Assembly: GCA_964557375.1 (NCBI GenBank) | Contig: CAZKZZ010000095.1 | Coordinates: 1-14,431, forward strand | Length of the DNA: 14,431 nucleotides | Direction: 5' to 3' | From: CAZKZZ01 sp964557375 | Lineage (GTDB): Bacteria > Spirochaetota > Spirochaetia > SPDA01 > CAZJBZ01 | Shown: positions 1 to 6,400 of the stretch, in pieces | Numbering within the stretch: the first letter of the stretch is position 1 | How the letters are laid out: each line of letters starts with the position of its first letter | Notes under the pieces: generated by a model | Told to the model about the DNA's origin: nothing | Seen by the model: the letters and a program-made list of their open reading frames with translations, nothing else | The model's database searches: none | Made by a program: the position numbers and the translations under genes

Positions 1-2984
1 TCTCCGGAAATTGTGCCTTCGTCGGCTTCTACGAGCAGGGATACGGTGTTCCGCAGCATCTCCCTTACCGATCCCGCTCCCTTCCCTATGAGGGTACTCA
101 CCCGGGAGACGGCTGCTGCAGAGGTGTCCCGTTCGAGAATCTTCTGCAACAAGTGGTTTTTAGGGTTTGCAGCGGCTTTTATCACCTTTAAAACTATCCC
201 TGCCGGACCGTCTTCAAAGGGCGGTTTAGCCTCTACGGTCTTAAAGGGGATTGCATGATGGCCGAATGCGGTCTCTACGGCACTCATCTGCCGGGAGATC
301 CTGCAGAGGACGGCAATACCGGCGAGACTCGTAGGACCGGGTCCGGTCCCGCCGTCACCCCCCACATCACCTGAACTCACGTCACTGTCCATCGAAAAAA
401 ACCGGACACCTCCGATCAGCTCTTCGATCCGCCGTGCGATAAACTCCGCCTCGCTCTTGTCACTCGAGTTCTCTACGATCTCGATTTTCACCCCTTCTTC
501 GAGTCCCTTCAGAATTTGCCGGGATTTCTGCGCCTCCCCGTCCACAACCTGGCCTGCAGCTGCAAGCAGGGTATCCGAACATCGGTAGCTTACATCGAGG
601 GAGTACCGTACGGCGTGGGGATAATCCGCAAAGAACCGGTTTATAAAGCTCACATCGGCACCCCGGAACCCGTAGATTGCCTGGTTGGGGTCCCCGATGA
701 CGAAGATGTTGGCATTCGGGGGCGGGCAGAGGAGCATGATCAGAGCGTATTGGGCACCGTTTATATCCTGATACTCGTCAATTGAAACGTAAGGGAAACG
801 GTTTCTTAAGGTTTCGAGGACATCCCGATGGTCCCGGAGGAGGAGTACGGTCCGGTAGAGAAGATCGTCTAAATCGAGGAGGTTATATTCCCGGAGCGCC
901 TGCTCATATGCGGAAAACAATTGCCGCTCGCGTTTATCCTCGATATCTTCGGCCCGCCTTACCTGCTGCTTAATGCTGGTAATAATCCTGCTCAGCTCCG
1001 CGGCCGCGGGTTGATCTTTTGAATGACCTGCGGGTCGATCCTTTTCTGCACCGCCGGACCGCCGAATAATCGTAGCGAGCAGATGCCGCTTCTCCTCTTC
1101 CTCTATTAGGGTAAACCCTTCGCTCAGCCCGGCGGCTTCCATATTCTCCTTGAGGATGGTAAGCCCCAGCCTGTGGAAGGTCATGATGGAAAGCCCCCTG
1201 CAGACGTCCTGTGAAAGCAGAACTGAGAGCCGCTCTTCCATCTCACGTGCGGCTTTGTTGGTAAAGGTGACGGCAAGAATCTGTTCGGGCCGAACACCGC
1301 CTTCTGTTACCAGACGGGCGATTCGCCGGGTCAACGTGCGGGTTTTTCCCGTTCCCGGCCCTGAGAGAACGAGTGCCGGGCCGTCGAGATGCTTGGAAGC
1401 AGACAGCTGTTTTCGGTTTAAGCCCTCGGTTGGCGGGGCGGCCTTAGAAAAAAGCTCTCCCTGGGCCGGTGTGACAGACACACTGCCGGCTCGAGACGGC
1501 CGCGCCGCATCTTCGTGCCTGCACCGTTTGAACGCTGCCATATCAAAGCTTATAAGAGGTCGGGGTGCCGGTGGCGTGAGGCCGCTCCCGGCGGCGGGAG
1601 GGCTTTCTGCGGCTGTTTCGCCAGTTGTTTCGCCGGCTGTTTCGCCGCCATCAGAAAAGAGCCCTTTCTGTCCTGTGGTATAGAGCCCGGCCTGCTGCAA
1701 TTCCTCGTCCCTGAAGACCCGGACCGATCCATACTCGCCGTCATACCCCTCGCTGATGTACACCTCCCGGGCCCGCATCCTCCGGACCCCTTCGGCAAGC
1801 AGCTCACCCCCGATACGTTCTACATCGGATATGGGGAGATGGAGCAGCAGATCGAACTCGGATCGGTCCGCCCCGAGGAGCTCCTGATACTTTCCGTTTA
1901 CTTTCTTGGATGCACTCCCCACACCGAGAGTCTCCGAGATTAGCTCTTTTAAGGGGACAAGAGAGTAAAACGGATGCCGGTCAGGCCTCTCTTCCGGGTC
2001 TTCCCTGTCAGCGAGCTGGGCCACACGGTTGGTAACGCCTACGGTCACTTTTTTGCCGCAAACAGGACAGATCCCGCCCCGGCGGACCGTCTCCAGCGGG
2101 TCCCACCGCACACCGCATTTCCGGTGACCATCGTAGTGGTACTTCCCCTCTTGTGGAAAAAACTCCACAGTTCCGAGGAACCTTTCGTCTCCGCTTTTCA
2201 TCGCTTCAAGTACGGCAGGGTATGAGAGTTCGGTATCGAATAGGTTAGCCTCGCGCCCCAGTTTCTCAGGAGAGTGGGCGTCTGAATTGGAGATGATGGT
2301 ATACCGATCCAAAAAACGGCAGATCCAGTTCATGGGCGGGTCGGAAGAGAGCCCCGTCTCCACCGCGAAGATTTGATCTGAGAGATCACCGTAACACTCA
2401 TCGATGGTATCGAAACCGGATTTCGATCCCAGCGCGGAAAACCAGGGGGTCCAGATGTGGGCGGGAACAAGTGCCGCATCGTCAGAGCTCGAGAGGACGA
2501 TTTCCATTACATCCCTGGAATCCAGACCCAGAATCGGTCTGCCGTCCGAGGTGATATTACCGACTGCAGCGAGTTTTTTCTGCATCGTTTCTGCTGCTTC
2601 GAACCCGGGGAGCAGCACGATATTGTGGACCTTGCGTACCTTCTCCCCTCTCTTGTAAATACTGCTTATCTCGCCGGTAAGGAGAAACCGCACCGGGGCC
2701 CCAGGCGGCACAGTCGGTGTGGAAAGATCACTTGGGGCGGTCCGGTCGGTCGGTACGGCGCTTCCCTCCAGCCGGTATTCATCCTTCAGCCGAAAGAGCC
2801 CCGGTTCCGCCTCGGTCACTTTCTCTTTGAGCTCCTCGAGCCACCCCGGATGGGTGATGTCTCCCGTGCCGACGACCGTAATGCCTTTCCGCCTTGCCCA
2901 GTAATCGAGATACTCCGGGACGAGCTGCTTACTGGTGGCAATGGAGTAGTGGGAGTGGATGTGAAAGTCTGTAATAAACTTCAT
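1..2984 (-). CDS. Endonuclease Q-like PHP/zinc domain fused to UvrD/PcrA-type helicase (3' end beyond window)
   Basis: The frame is open from the ATG at 2984 to the left edge: 994 codons, no stop, C-terminus missing. Residues 1-430 match the endonuclease Q family (PHP metallophosphoesterase fold, cuts 5' of deaminated bases). Visible are the DFHIHSHYS start (His8, His10), GTGDITHPGW (Asp42, His45), SNSDAHS (Asp235, His237) and a zinc site with Cys290, Cys306 and Cys309 (CPVCGKK), ending near YGSVRVF. Residues 435-505 are a low-complexity Gly/Glu/Thr/Pro/Ala linker. Residues 515 onward are a superfamily 1 helicase: Walker A GPGTGKT (542-548), AVTFTNKAA (570-578), Walker B DEYQD (736-740), GDPNQAIYGFRGA (764-776) and SYRCS (799-803). 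The last helicase motifs lie beyond the edge. All motifs share one frame, so this is a true fusion rather than two genes. The likely role is cytosolic repair of deaminated DNA, coupling incision to unwinding; the coupling is inference. No Shine-Dalgarno precedes the start. Confidence 0.93.
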   Translation of the reverse strand, partial: MKFITDFHIHSHYSIATSKQLVPEYLDYWARRKGITVVGTGDITHPGWLEELKEKVTEAEPGLFRLKDEYRLEGSAVPTDRTAPSDLSTPTVPPGAPVRFLLTGEISSIYKRGEKVRKVHNIVLLPGFEAAETMQKKLAAVGNITSDGRPILGLDSRDVMEIVLSSSDDAALVPAHIWTPWFSALGSKSGFDTIDECYGDLSDQIFAVETGLSSDPPMNWICRFLDRYTIISNSDAHSPEKLGREANLFDTELSYPAVLEAMKSGDERFLGTVEFFPQEGKYHYDGHRKCGVRWDPLETVRRGGICPVCGKKVTVGVTNRVAQLADREDPEERPDRHPFYSLVPLKELISETLGVGSASKKVNGKYQELLGADRSEFDLLLHLPISDVERIGGELLAEGVRRMRAREVYISEGYDGEYGSVRVFRDEELQQAGLYTTGQKGLFSDGGETAGETTGETAAESPPAAGSGLTPPAPRPLISFDMAAFKRCRHEDAARPSRAGSVSVTPAQGELFSKAAPPTEGLNRKQLSASKHLDGPALVLSGPGTGKTRTLTRRIARLVTEGGVRPEQILAVTFTNKAAREMEERLSVLLSQDVCRGLSIMTFHRLGLTILKENMEAAGLSEGFTLIEEEEKRHLLATIIRRSGGAEKDRPAGHSKDQPAAAELSRIITSIKQQVRRAEDIEDKRERQLFSAYEQALREYNLLDLDDLLYRTVLLLRDHRDVLETLRNRFPYVSIDEYQDINGAQYALIMLLCPPPNANIFVIGDPNQAIYGFRGADVSFINRFFADYPHAVRYSLDVSYRCSDTLLAAAGQVVDGEAQKSRQILKGLEEGVKIEIVENSSDKSEAEFIARRIEELIGGVRFFSMDSDVSSGDVGGDGGTGPGPTSLAGIAVLCRISRQMSAVETAFGHHAIPFKTVEAKPPFEDGPAGIVLKVIKAAANPKNHLLQKILERDTSAAAVSRVSTLIGKGAGSVREMLRNTVSLLVEADEGTISG
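1611..1646 (-). repeat. Three tandem 12-bp coding repeats in the linker
   Basis: Units ggctgtttcgcc (1611-1622), agttgtttcgcc (1623-1634) and ggctgtttcgcc (1635-1646) follow each other directly. Read on the minus strand they encode Gly-Glu-Thr-Ala, Gly-Glu-Thr-Thr and Gly-Glu-Thr-Ala in the linker between the endonuclease Q-like and helicase parts. Because the unit is a multiple of three, gain or loss of copies would keep the frame and only change linker length. Confidence 0.85.
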
Positions 2985-3160
2985 CTAGTCAACTTTATAC
3001 TGCAGAGTATAGACAAAAACACAGCTAACCAAAAAAACCGAATAATGTGCGTACTCTTTCTTTTTTCAATAGTATATTGAATCGAAACGGTTTTACAACG
3101 ATCATGACCGTCTGTTAATGTGAAATCATATACAAGATATCCCGCTCCATCTGAGGCCTC
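2985..3160. other. Divergent intergenic region without a gene
   Basis: This AT-rich stretch separates the minus-strand repair fusion from the plus-strand toxin-antitoxin pair. It contains an inverted repeat, TTCAATA (3065-3071) and TATTGAA (3075-3081), with a 3-nt centre, whose role is unknown. On the minus strand a TATAAA (2994-2999) ends 9 nt before the fusion gene's ATG and could be a -10 box giving an almost leaderless transcript. A matching -35 is not convincing. No open frame here looks coding. Confidence 0.5.
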
Positions 3161-3189
3161 TTGATTCATTTATAATCCATCATTATAAT
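3161..3189 (+). promoter_or_regulatory. Promoter of the vapBC pair, predicted leaderless
   Basis: The -35 is TTGATT (3161-3166), the spacer is 17 bp, and the -10 is a perfect TATAAT (3184-3189). Six nucleotides separate the -10 from the antitoxin ATG at 3196, so the expected transcription start is at or next to the A of that ATG. No Shine-Dalgarno precedes the ATG, which agrees with a leaderless mRNA. Confidence 0.7.
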
Positions 3190-3193
3190 GGAT
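3175..3193 (+). promoter_or_regulatory. Candidate antitoxin operator (inverted repeat over the -10)
   Basis: ATCCAT (3175-3180) and ATGGAT (3188-3193) form a perfect inverted repeat with a 7-nt centre that covers the -10 box. Ribbon-helix-helix antitoxins bind such short palindromes as dimers and repress their own operon. The position would block RNA polymerase directly. Binding is inferred, not shown. Confidence 0.55.
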
Positions 3194-3195
3194 AC

Positions 3196-3441
3196 ATGAA
3201 AAAAATTCAGATTTTGTTTCCTGAACCACTTATGAACAGGCTTCGAAAAACCGCCCGCCTACAAGACCGTCCGATAAGCGACATCATTAGGAGGGCTACC
3301 GAAGAGTGGCTCGACAGGAGCGCAGCTGATTTCGACGCCGCAAAAAGCAGAAATCCTCTCCAATTCCACGGAGGCAGGATAAAGCTTCCAGAGGGTGCGC
3401 TCCGGGAAACAGCTTATCAAAACAGGGTAAACAGTGAATAG
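3196..3441 (+). CDS. Ribbon-helix-helix (CopG-like) antitoxin of a VapBC-type pair
   Basis: The product has 81 aa. The N-terminus (KKIQILFPEPLMNRLRKTA) fits the single beta strand plus first helix of a ribbon-helix-helix DNA-binding domain, and RPISDIIRRATEEWL fits the second helix. The C-terminal half is charged and would wrap around and inhibit the partner toxin. The start at 3196 keeps the whole beta strand; a later ATG at 3232 would remove it. The stop overlaps the toxin start by 8 bp, which implies translational coupling. The likely role is cytosolic neutralisation of the downstream PIN-domain RNase and repression of the shared promoter. The exact VapB subfamily cannot be assigned by eye. 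Confidence 0.85.
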   Translation: MKKIQILFPEPLMNRLRKTARLQDRPISDIIRRATEEWLDRSAADFDAAKSRNPLQFHGGRIKLPEGALRETAYQNRVNSE

Positions 3442-3868
3442 CATCGATACGAATATCCTCCTTTATGGAATGAATCAAGACTGCAAAGAAAACAAACCGG
3501 CTTTTGAGTTGCTCCAAACTGCGATGGAACAGCCGGAAAATTGGATTATATCCGATCAGGTATATTTTGAGCTTTACAGTTTAGTTAGAAACCCGGCAGT
3601 TCTCGAAAAACCACTTGATGGTAATTCAGCCTTTGAATTGATCGATTACTACCGGAATAAAATTGGCTGGCTGCACTGCAGCTATCACACTTCTTTCTGG
3701 GATGATATGGCCCCTTTCCTCATGAACAACCAGTTTTCTTCAAAGAAGGTATTCGACATGCGTTTAGCTGTGGCCCTGAAACATAATAACATCGATATCT
3801 TTTACACAAGAAACATCAGAGATTTTAAAGATCTCCATTGGTTTGAAGTAATAAATCCTATAGACTAA
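3434..3868 (+). CDS. PIN-domain ribonuclease toxin (VapC-like)
   Basis: The product has 144 aa, the usual size for a VapC toxin. The acidic Mg2+-binding residues of a PIN domain are in the expected places: Asp5 in the MNSIDTNILLY start, Glu46 in DQVYFELYSLV, and Asp108 in FDMRLAVALK, followed by TRNIRDF (Asn127, Asp130) in the last catalytic position. VapC toxins cleave tRNA or rRNA and stop translation; the target here cannot be read from sequence. Translation starts at a GTG inside the antitoxin's last codons (8-bp overlap), a weak start that would keep toxin below antitoxin. The gene converges on the gntR gene with a 41-bp gap and no clear terminator between them. Confidence 0.87.
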   Translation: MNSIDTNILLYGMNQDCKENKPAFELLQTAMEQPENWIISDQVYFELYSLVRNPAVLEKPLDGNSAFELIDYYRNKIGWLHCSYHTSFWDDMAPFLMNNQFSSKKVFDMRLAVALKHNNIDIFYTRNIRDFKDLHWFEVINPID

Positions 3869-3909
3869 TCGTTTTTCGGACTACGCTTCATGGATGATCT
3901 CCTAATTTC

Positions 3910-4566
3910 CTACCGCGAATACTGCTCGATCAGATCGATATAAGGACTCTTCGTATACTGCTCGACGTGGGTTTCCACAAGTTTTTTGGCATCATTATAC
4001 CTGCCCTCCCGAATCGCCCGGTAGATTTCGTCGTGATCTTTCACCGTGTACTTGATTTCCGTTCGATAGAAAAAGGTGTATCGGCACACACTCAAAGTGA
4101 TTGAATGATAAAAACTCTTGAGCCATCCGTTCCGGGTCGCGTCCACGATCTTGTTGTGGAAATCGTTGAGTTTAAAGATGATCTCCACCTGTTCCTCGAG
4201 CGGTTTATCGGATGAGAGCACATTTTCGGGGGATTCCAGCAAGGTCTGTTTGATCTCCGGTATTTCCCGGATGTTTTTCTTTTCGAGAATATCGATGGCT
4301 CCCGACTCTGCAAGCAGGCGCGCCTCGTAGAGGTCGAGAAACTGCTCCACAGAGGTATCGGTGACGAAGTTGCCCCTGCGCGGATTGTTGACGATCAAAT
4401 GGTTGTGCTCGAGTGAGCGGAACGCCTCCCGCATAGGGGGCCTCGAGATGTTGAGCTCATCGGCGATCCGCCGCTCTTCGAGCTTCTCCCCCGGTTTATA
4501 CACCCCCGAGAGGATCTTCCGCTTGATATATTCATAAGCACTTTGCGATACACTTGCTACTTCCAT
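3910..4566 (-). CDS. GntR-family regulator, FCD subfamily
   Basis: The product has 218 aa. Residues 8-75 form the winged helix-turn-helix (SAYEYIKRKILSGVYKPGEKL, then IADELNISRPPMREAFRSLE and a wing at PRRGNFV). Residues 80-210 form the helical FCD ligand domain with His137, His178 and His200 in the usual metal-ligand region. FCD regulators sense small organic acids or related metabolites. I chose the ATG at 4566 because AGAGG lies 7 nt upstream and the product then has normal FCD length. An in-frame ATG at 4704 would add 46 residues with no domain and would run through two of the inverted repeats. The gene sits downstream of mttB in the same direction, so it probably controls that promoter. 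The effector is unknown. Confidence 0.9.
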   Translation of the reverse strand: MEVASVSQSAYEYIKRKILSGVYKPGEKLEERRIADELNISRPPMREAFRSLEHNHLIVNNPRRGNFVTDTSVEQFLDLYEARLLAESGAIDILEKKNIREIPEIKQTLLESPENVLSSDKPLEEQVEIIFKLNDFHNKIVDATRNGWLKSFYHSITLSVCRYTFFYRTEIKYTVKDHDEIYRAIREGRYNDAKKLVETHVEQYTKSPYIDLIEQYSR

Positions 4567-4587
4567 ATATAAACCTCTACTTGCCTG

Positions 4588-4624
4588 TGCTTCTTGCAAA
4601 AATCGATTATTTTTGCAAGAAGCA
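4588..4624. repeat. Perfect inverted repeat 1 (16-bp arms)
   Basis: TGCTTCTTGCAAAAAT (4588-4603) and its exact reverse complement (4609-4624) flank a 5-nt centre. The arm has a mixed outer part and an A/T run next to the loop. It lies 21 bp upstream of the gntR start, so an RNA hairpin here would sit just before the gntR ribosome binding site. It has no T-run after the stem and is not a standard terminator. Confidence 0.9.
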
Positions 4625-4642
4625 TGCGAACAATGTTCGTTA

Positions 4643-4702
4643 GAAGTTTTTGGTCTTAAGAATGAATAATATTTTATAGTAGAATGAATTACCAAAAACT
4701 TC
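4643..4702. repeat. Inverted repeat 2 (12-bp arms) enclosing a 9-bp direct repeat
   Basis: GAAGTTTTTGGT (4643-4654) and ACCAAAAACTTC (4691-4702) are perfect complements with a 36-nt centre. Inside is the direct repeat AGAATGAAT (4659-4667 and 4681-4689), copies 22 bp apart, about two helical turns. The AT-rich centre has minus-strand TATAAA-like sequence, so this could be the gntR promoter with flanking operators. That role is inferred; no good -35 was found. Confidence 0.75.
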
Positions 4703-4718
4703 ACTTTACATTAAGGTA

Positions 4719-4752
4719 GCTATTTCAAAATTAGTCTTAATTTTGAAATAGC
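4719..4752. repeat. Perfect inverted repeat 3 (15-bp arms)
   Basis: GCTATTTCAAAATTA (4719-4733) and TAATTTTGAAATAGC (4738-4752) are exact complements around a 4-nt centre (gtct). It abuts repeat 4 with no base between them. It is unrelated in sequence to repeats 1 and 4 but has the same design of a mixed outer stem and an A/T-rich inner stem. Confidence 0.9.
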
Positions 4753-4784
4753 CTTGCCTGAAAAAAGATGTTTTTTCAGGCAAG
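4753..4784. repeat. Perfect inverted repeat 4 (14-bp arms), possible end of mttB transcript
   Basis: CTTGCCTGAAAAAA (4753-4766) and TTTTTTCAGGCAAG (4771-4784) are exact complements around a 4-nt centre (gatg). It begins about 76 bp after the mttB stop on the minus strand, where a terminator or 3' stabilising hairpin would be expected. The T-run is inside the stem rather than after it, so an intrinsic terminator is doubtful. The outer 8 bp (CTTGCCTG) recur at 4580-4587 near the gntR start. Confidence 0.88.
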
Positions 4785-4860
4785 TCATAGATATACAAAA
4801 AAAATATTCTTTTGTCGATGCCGTAGCGTCTACAGTGTCAATCCTGCTCGATTGGTCCCG

Positions 4861-6306
4861 CTAGGCGGTCTTCTTTGCCCCGATCCCTTCGAGTACCTTC
4901 TCCATCTCTTTGAGGACTCCTCGAGGCAGCAGGTCCGGAGTATATGTTTCCAAGATGTGGTCAACTTTTTGGGAGATAATCTTATCTTGACTGAGTTTTC
5001 CCTTTTCCTCCCAGTTTACAAAATTGTTCCGCTCAGCGAGTTTGGGGAAATAGAACTCTTCTCTAAAGAATTGATAGGTAAAGTCGGATTCGATGTAGTT
5101 CGTTTTGTTGGCCACTTTGTCGATCTCTGCGACGGCAAGAGTGTCATCATTAACATTAATCCCCTTCGCAATGAACTTAGCCTGGGCGATGAGTTCATTC
5201 GCAAGAACAAAATGATCATACGAGGTCAAGAGACCTGAATCGAGATATCCGATATCGTGGATGAGGTTCTGGCCGTTGAGGGTAGAGATGAGGATAGACA
5301 TTCCGCTCTCCGAACCTGTCTGTGAATCGATCATCTTGGAATCACTGCAGCCGGCTGTACCGAACATAGGCAGTTTGTAATAGTGTGCCATATCGGTCAT
5401 GGCCGCACAGAGGAGCCGCAGTTCCGGTGATCCGTACGGGTCGATGGTCGTGGCCATATCGAAACTGTTGATGACCCCGCCGAAGATGACCGGGGAGCCC
5501 GGATTTACCAGCTGATTTACAACAAGGCCGCTTAAACATTCCGCACTGCTCTGTACGACGATTCCCGCCTTGGTTGCCGGAGCGGTCGCACCCATCAGCG
5601 GACACGGTGTAAAGACGACCGGGATACCGAGTTCCGCGGACACGATCAGTTTGTCGGTCACTTCGGGTGTATGCCGAAGCGGTGAGATCGGCTCGGTGTA
5701 AAGCCCGATAATCGGCTTCTCCTGCAGCTTCTTCATACCCCCCACTATGAGAGCGGCCAGATCAATAGAAGCACGATACGTTTCTCTGTCGTGCGCGGTG
5801 AACACGACCGGTTTTCTCGTGTTGCTCAAACAGGCGTCCACTTCGTACACATCAGCGATATGTGTCGGCCTGTCCGATATAATCCCGATCGGCATGATGA
5901 AGTTGAAGTTTTCGAGGTAGTCGATTACTTTCGCCCCGTCTGCAATATCGTTATAGGTGCAGTTTCGGCGTTCTCCGCTCTTCCTGTCATAGATAAAAGG
6001 GCAATCCGAACCGGTACCGTAGAAGTTGTTCCACCCCTCTAAGATACACTCTTCGTTCCCGTACCGATCGTAGAGTGTGATCGACTCAGGTGCCGATTTT
6101 AGTGCCTTTTCAACTACTTTAGACGGTATGGTGACGATGTCATTGTCATGGACTTCGCACCCGCCCTCCTTCATTATTTTCTGCCCTTCTTTTGACAGTA
6201 CCTGAACTCCTGTTTCTTCGAGCACCCGCAAAGCTGCATGATGGATACGCTCGATAGATTGCGGATCTAATGCATTGAGTTTCATTGCTGAATTACGTGT
6301 TGCCAT
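4861..6306 (-). CDS. MttB-family (trimethylamine methyltransferase-like) methyltransferase, non-pyrrolysine
   Basis: The product has 481 aa, the usual length for the MttB superfamily (TIM-barrel corrinoid-protein methyltransferases that take a methyl group from quaternary or tertiary amines such as trimethylamine, glycine betaine, proline betaine or carnitine). The full-length match is recognisable from the N-terminal SIERIHHAALRVLEETGVQV, through GTGSDCPFIYD and PIIGLYTEPISPL, to the core GTAGCSDSKMIDSQTGSES. No in-frame amber codon occurs, so it belongs to the non-pyrrolysine branch, whose characterised members demethylate betaines. The ATG at 6306 is preferred because GGAGG (6312-6316) lies 5 nt upstream; the ATG at 6318 overlaps that site. 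No corrinoid protein (MttC-like) or reductive activase is in the window, so partners must lie elsewhere. The substrate is unknown. Confidence 0.9.
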   Translation of the reverse strand: MATRNSAMKLNALDPQSIERIHHAALRVLEETGVQVLSKEGQKIMKEGGCEVHDNDIVTIPSKVVEKALKSAPESITLYDRYGNEECILEGWNNFYGTGSDCPFIYDRKSGERRNCTYNDIADGAKVIDYLENFNFIMPIGIISDRPTHIADVYEVDACLSNTRKPVVFTAHDRETYRASIDLAALIVGGMKKLQEKPIIGLYTEPISPLRHTPEVTDKLIVSAELGIPVVFTPCPLMGATAPATKAGIVVQSSAECLSGLVVNQLVNPGSPVIFGGVINSFDMATTIDPYGSPELRLLCAAMTDMAHYYKLPMFGTAGCSDSKMIDSQTGSESGMSILISTLNGQNLIHDIGYLDSGLLTSYDHFVLANELIAQAKFIAKGINVNDDTLAVAEIDKVANKTNYIESDFTYQFFREEFYFPKLAERNNFVNWEEKGKLSQDKIISQKVDHILETYTPDLLPRGVLKEMEKVLEGIGAKKTA

Positions 6307-6311
6307 GTTAA

Positions 6312-6316
6312 CCTCC
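6312..6316 (-). promoter_or_regulatory. Ribosome binding site that fixes the mttB start
   Basis: GGAGG on the minus strand, 5 nt before the ATG at 6306. The upstream in-frame ATG at 6318 directly abuts this site and has no site of its own, so it is not the start. Confidence 0.85.
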
Positions 6317-6342
6317 ATTATTCGTTTTCAGTATTGGTCTCT

Positions 6343-6376
6343 GGTCTATTATAGACCCTTATTGAGGTTGAAGCAA
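6343..6376 (-). promoter_or_regulatory. mttB promoter with -10 inside a palindromic operator
   Basis: On the minus strand, TTGCTT (6371-6376), a 17-bp spacer and a perfect TATAAT (6348-6353) form a good sigma-70-type promoter, with the start expected near 6341 and a leader of about 34 nt. The -10 sits in the centre of a palindrome, GGTCTAT and ATAGACC around one base (6343-6357). A second inverted repeat, GGTTG (6366-6370) and CAACC (6374-6378), covers the -35; the two centres are 22 bp apart, on the same helix face. Both have GGT...ACC ends, as FCD-GntR sites often do. The downstream gntR product is the natural candidate repressor (inference). Confidence 0.72.
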
Positions 6377-6400
6377 CCAAAAAATACAAAAAAAAGCCTG

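Noticed and set aside
13..2904. Several plus-strand open frames of 60-207 codons opposite the repair fusion
   Set aside because: They are antisense to a long frame with unmistakable nuclease and helicase motifs; their products show no domain and overlap each other in different frames.
4567..4704. Upstream start for the FCD regulator at 4704
   Set aside because: It adds 46 residues encoded by the inverted-repeat region, has no ribosome binding site, and exceeds the normal family start; AGAGG supports 4566.
4588..4784. CRISPR array or transposon ends
   Set aside because: The repeats are not copies of one sequence, have no regular spacers, no flanking target duplication and no transposase or cas gene nearby.
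4588..4784. Simple intrinsic terminators
   Set aside because: The stems are perfect, but no T-run follows any of them on the minus strand; the T-runs are inside the stems, so a plain terminator call is not supported.
4861..6306. Possible pyrrolysine (amber read-through) in the MttB-like gene
   Set aside because: The frame is uninterrupted over the full family length with no internal TAG, so it is the non-pyrrolysine type.
6307..6318. Upstream ATG for mttB at 6318
   Set aside because: This codon overlaps the first base position of the GGAGG-containing leader and lacks its own ribosome binding site; the ATG at 6306 is well placed.
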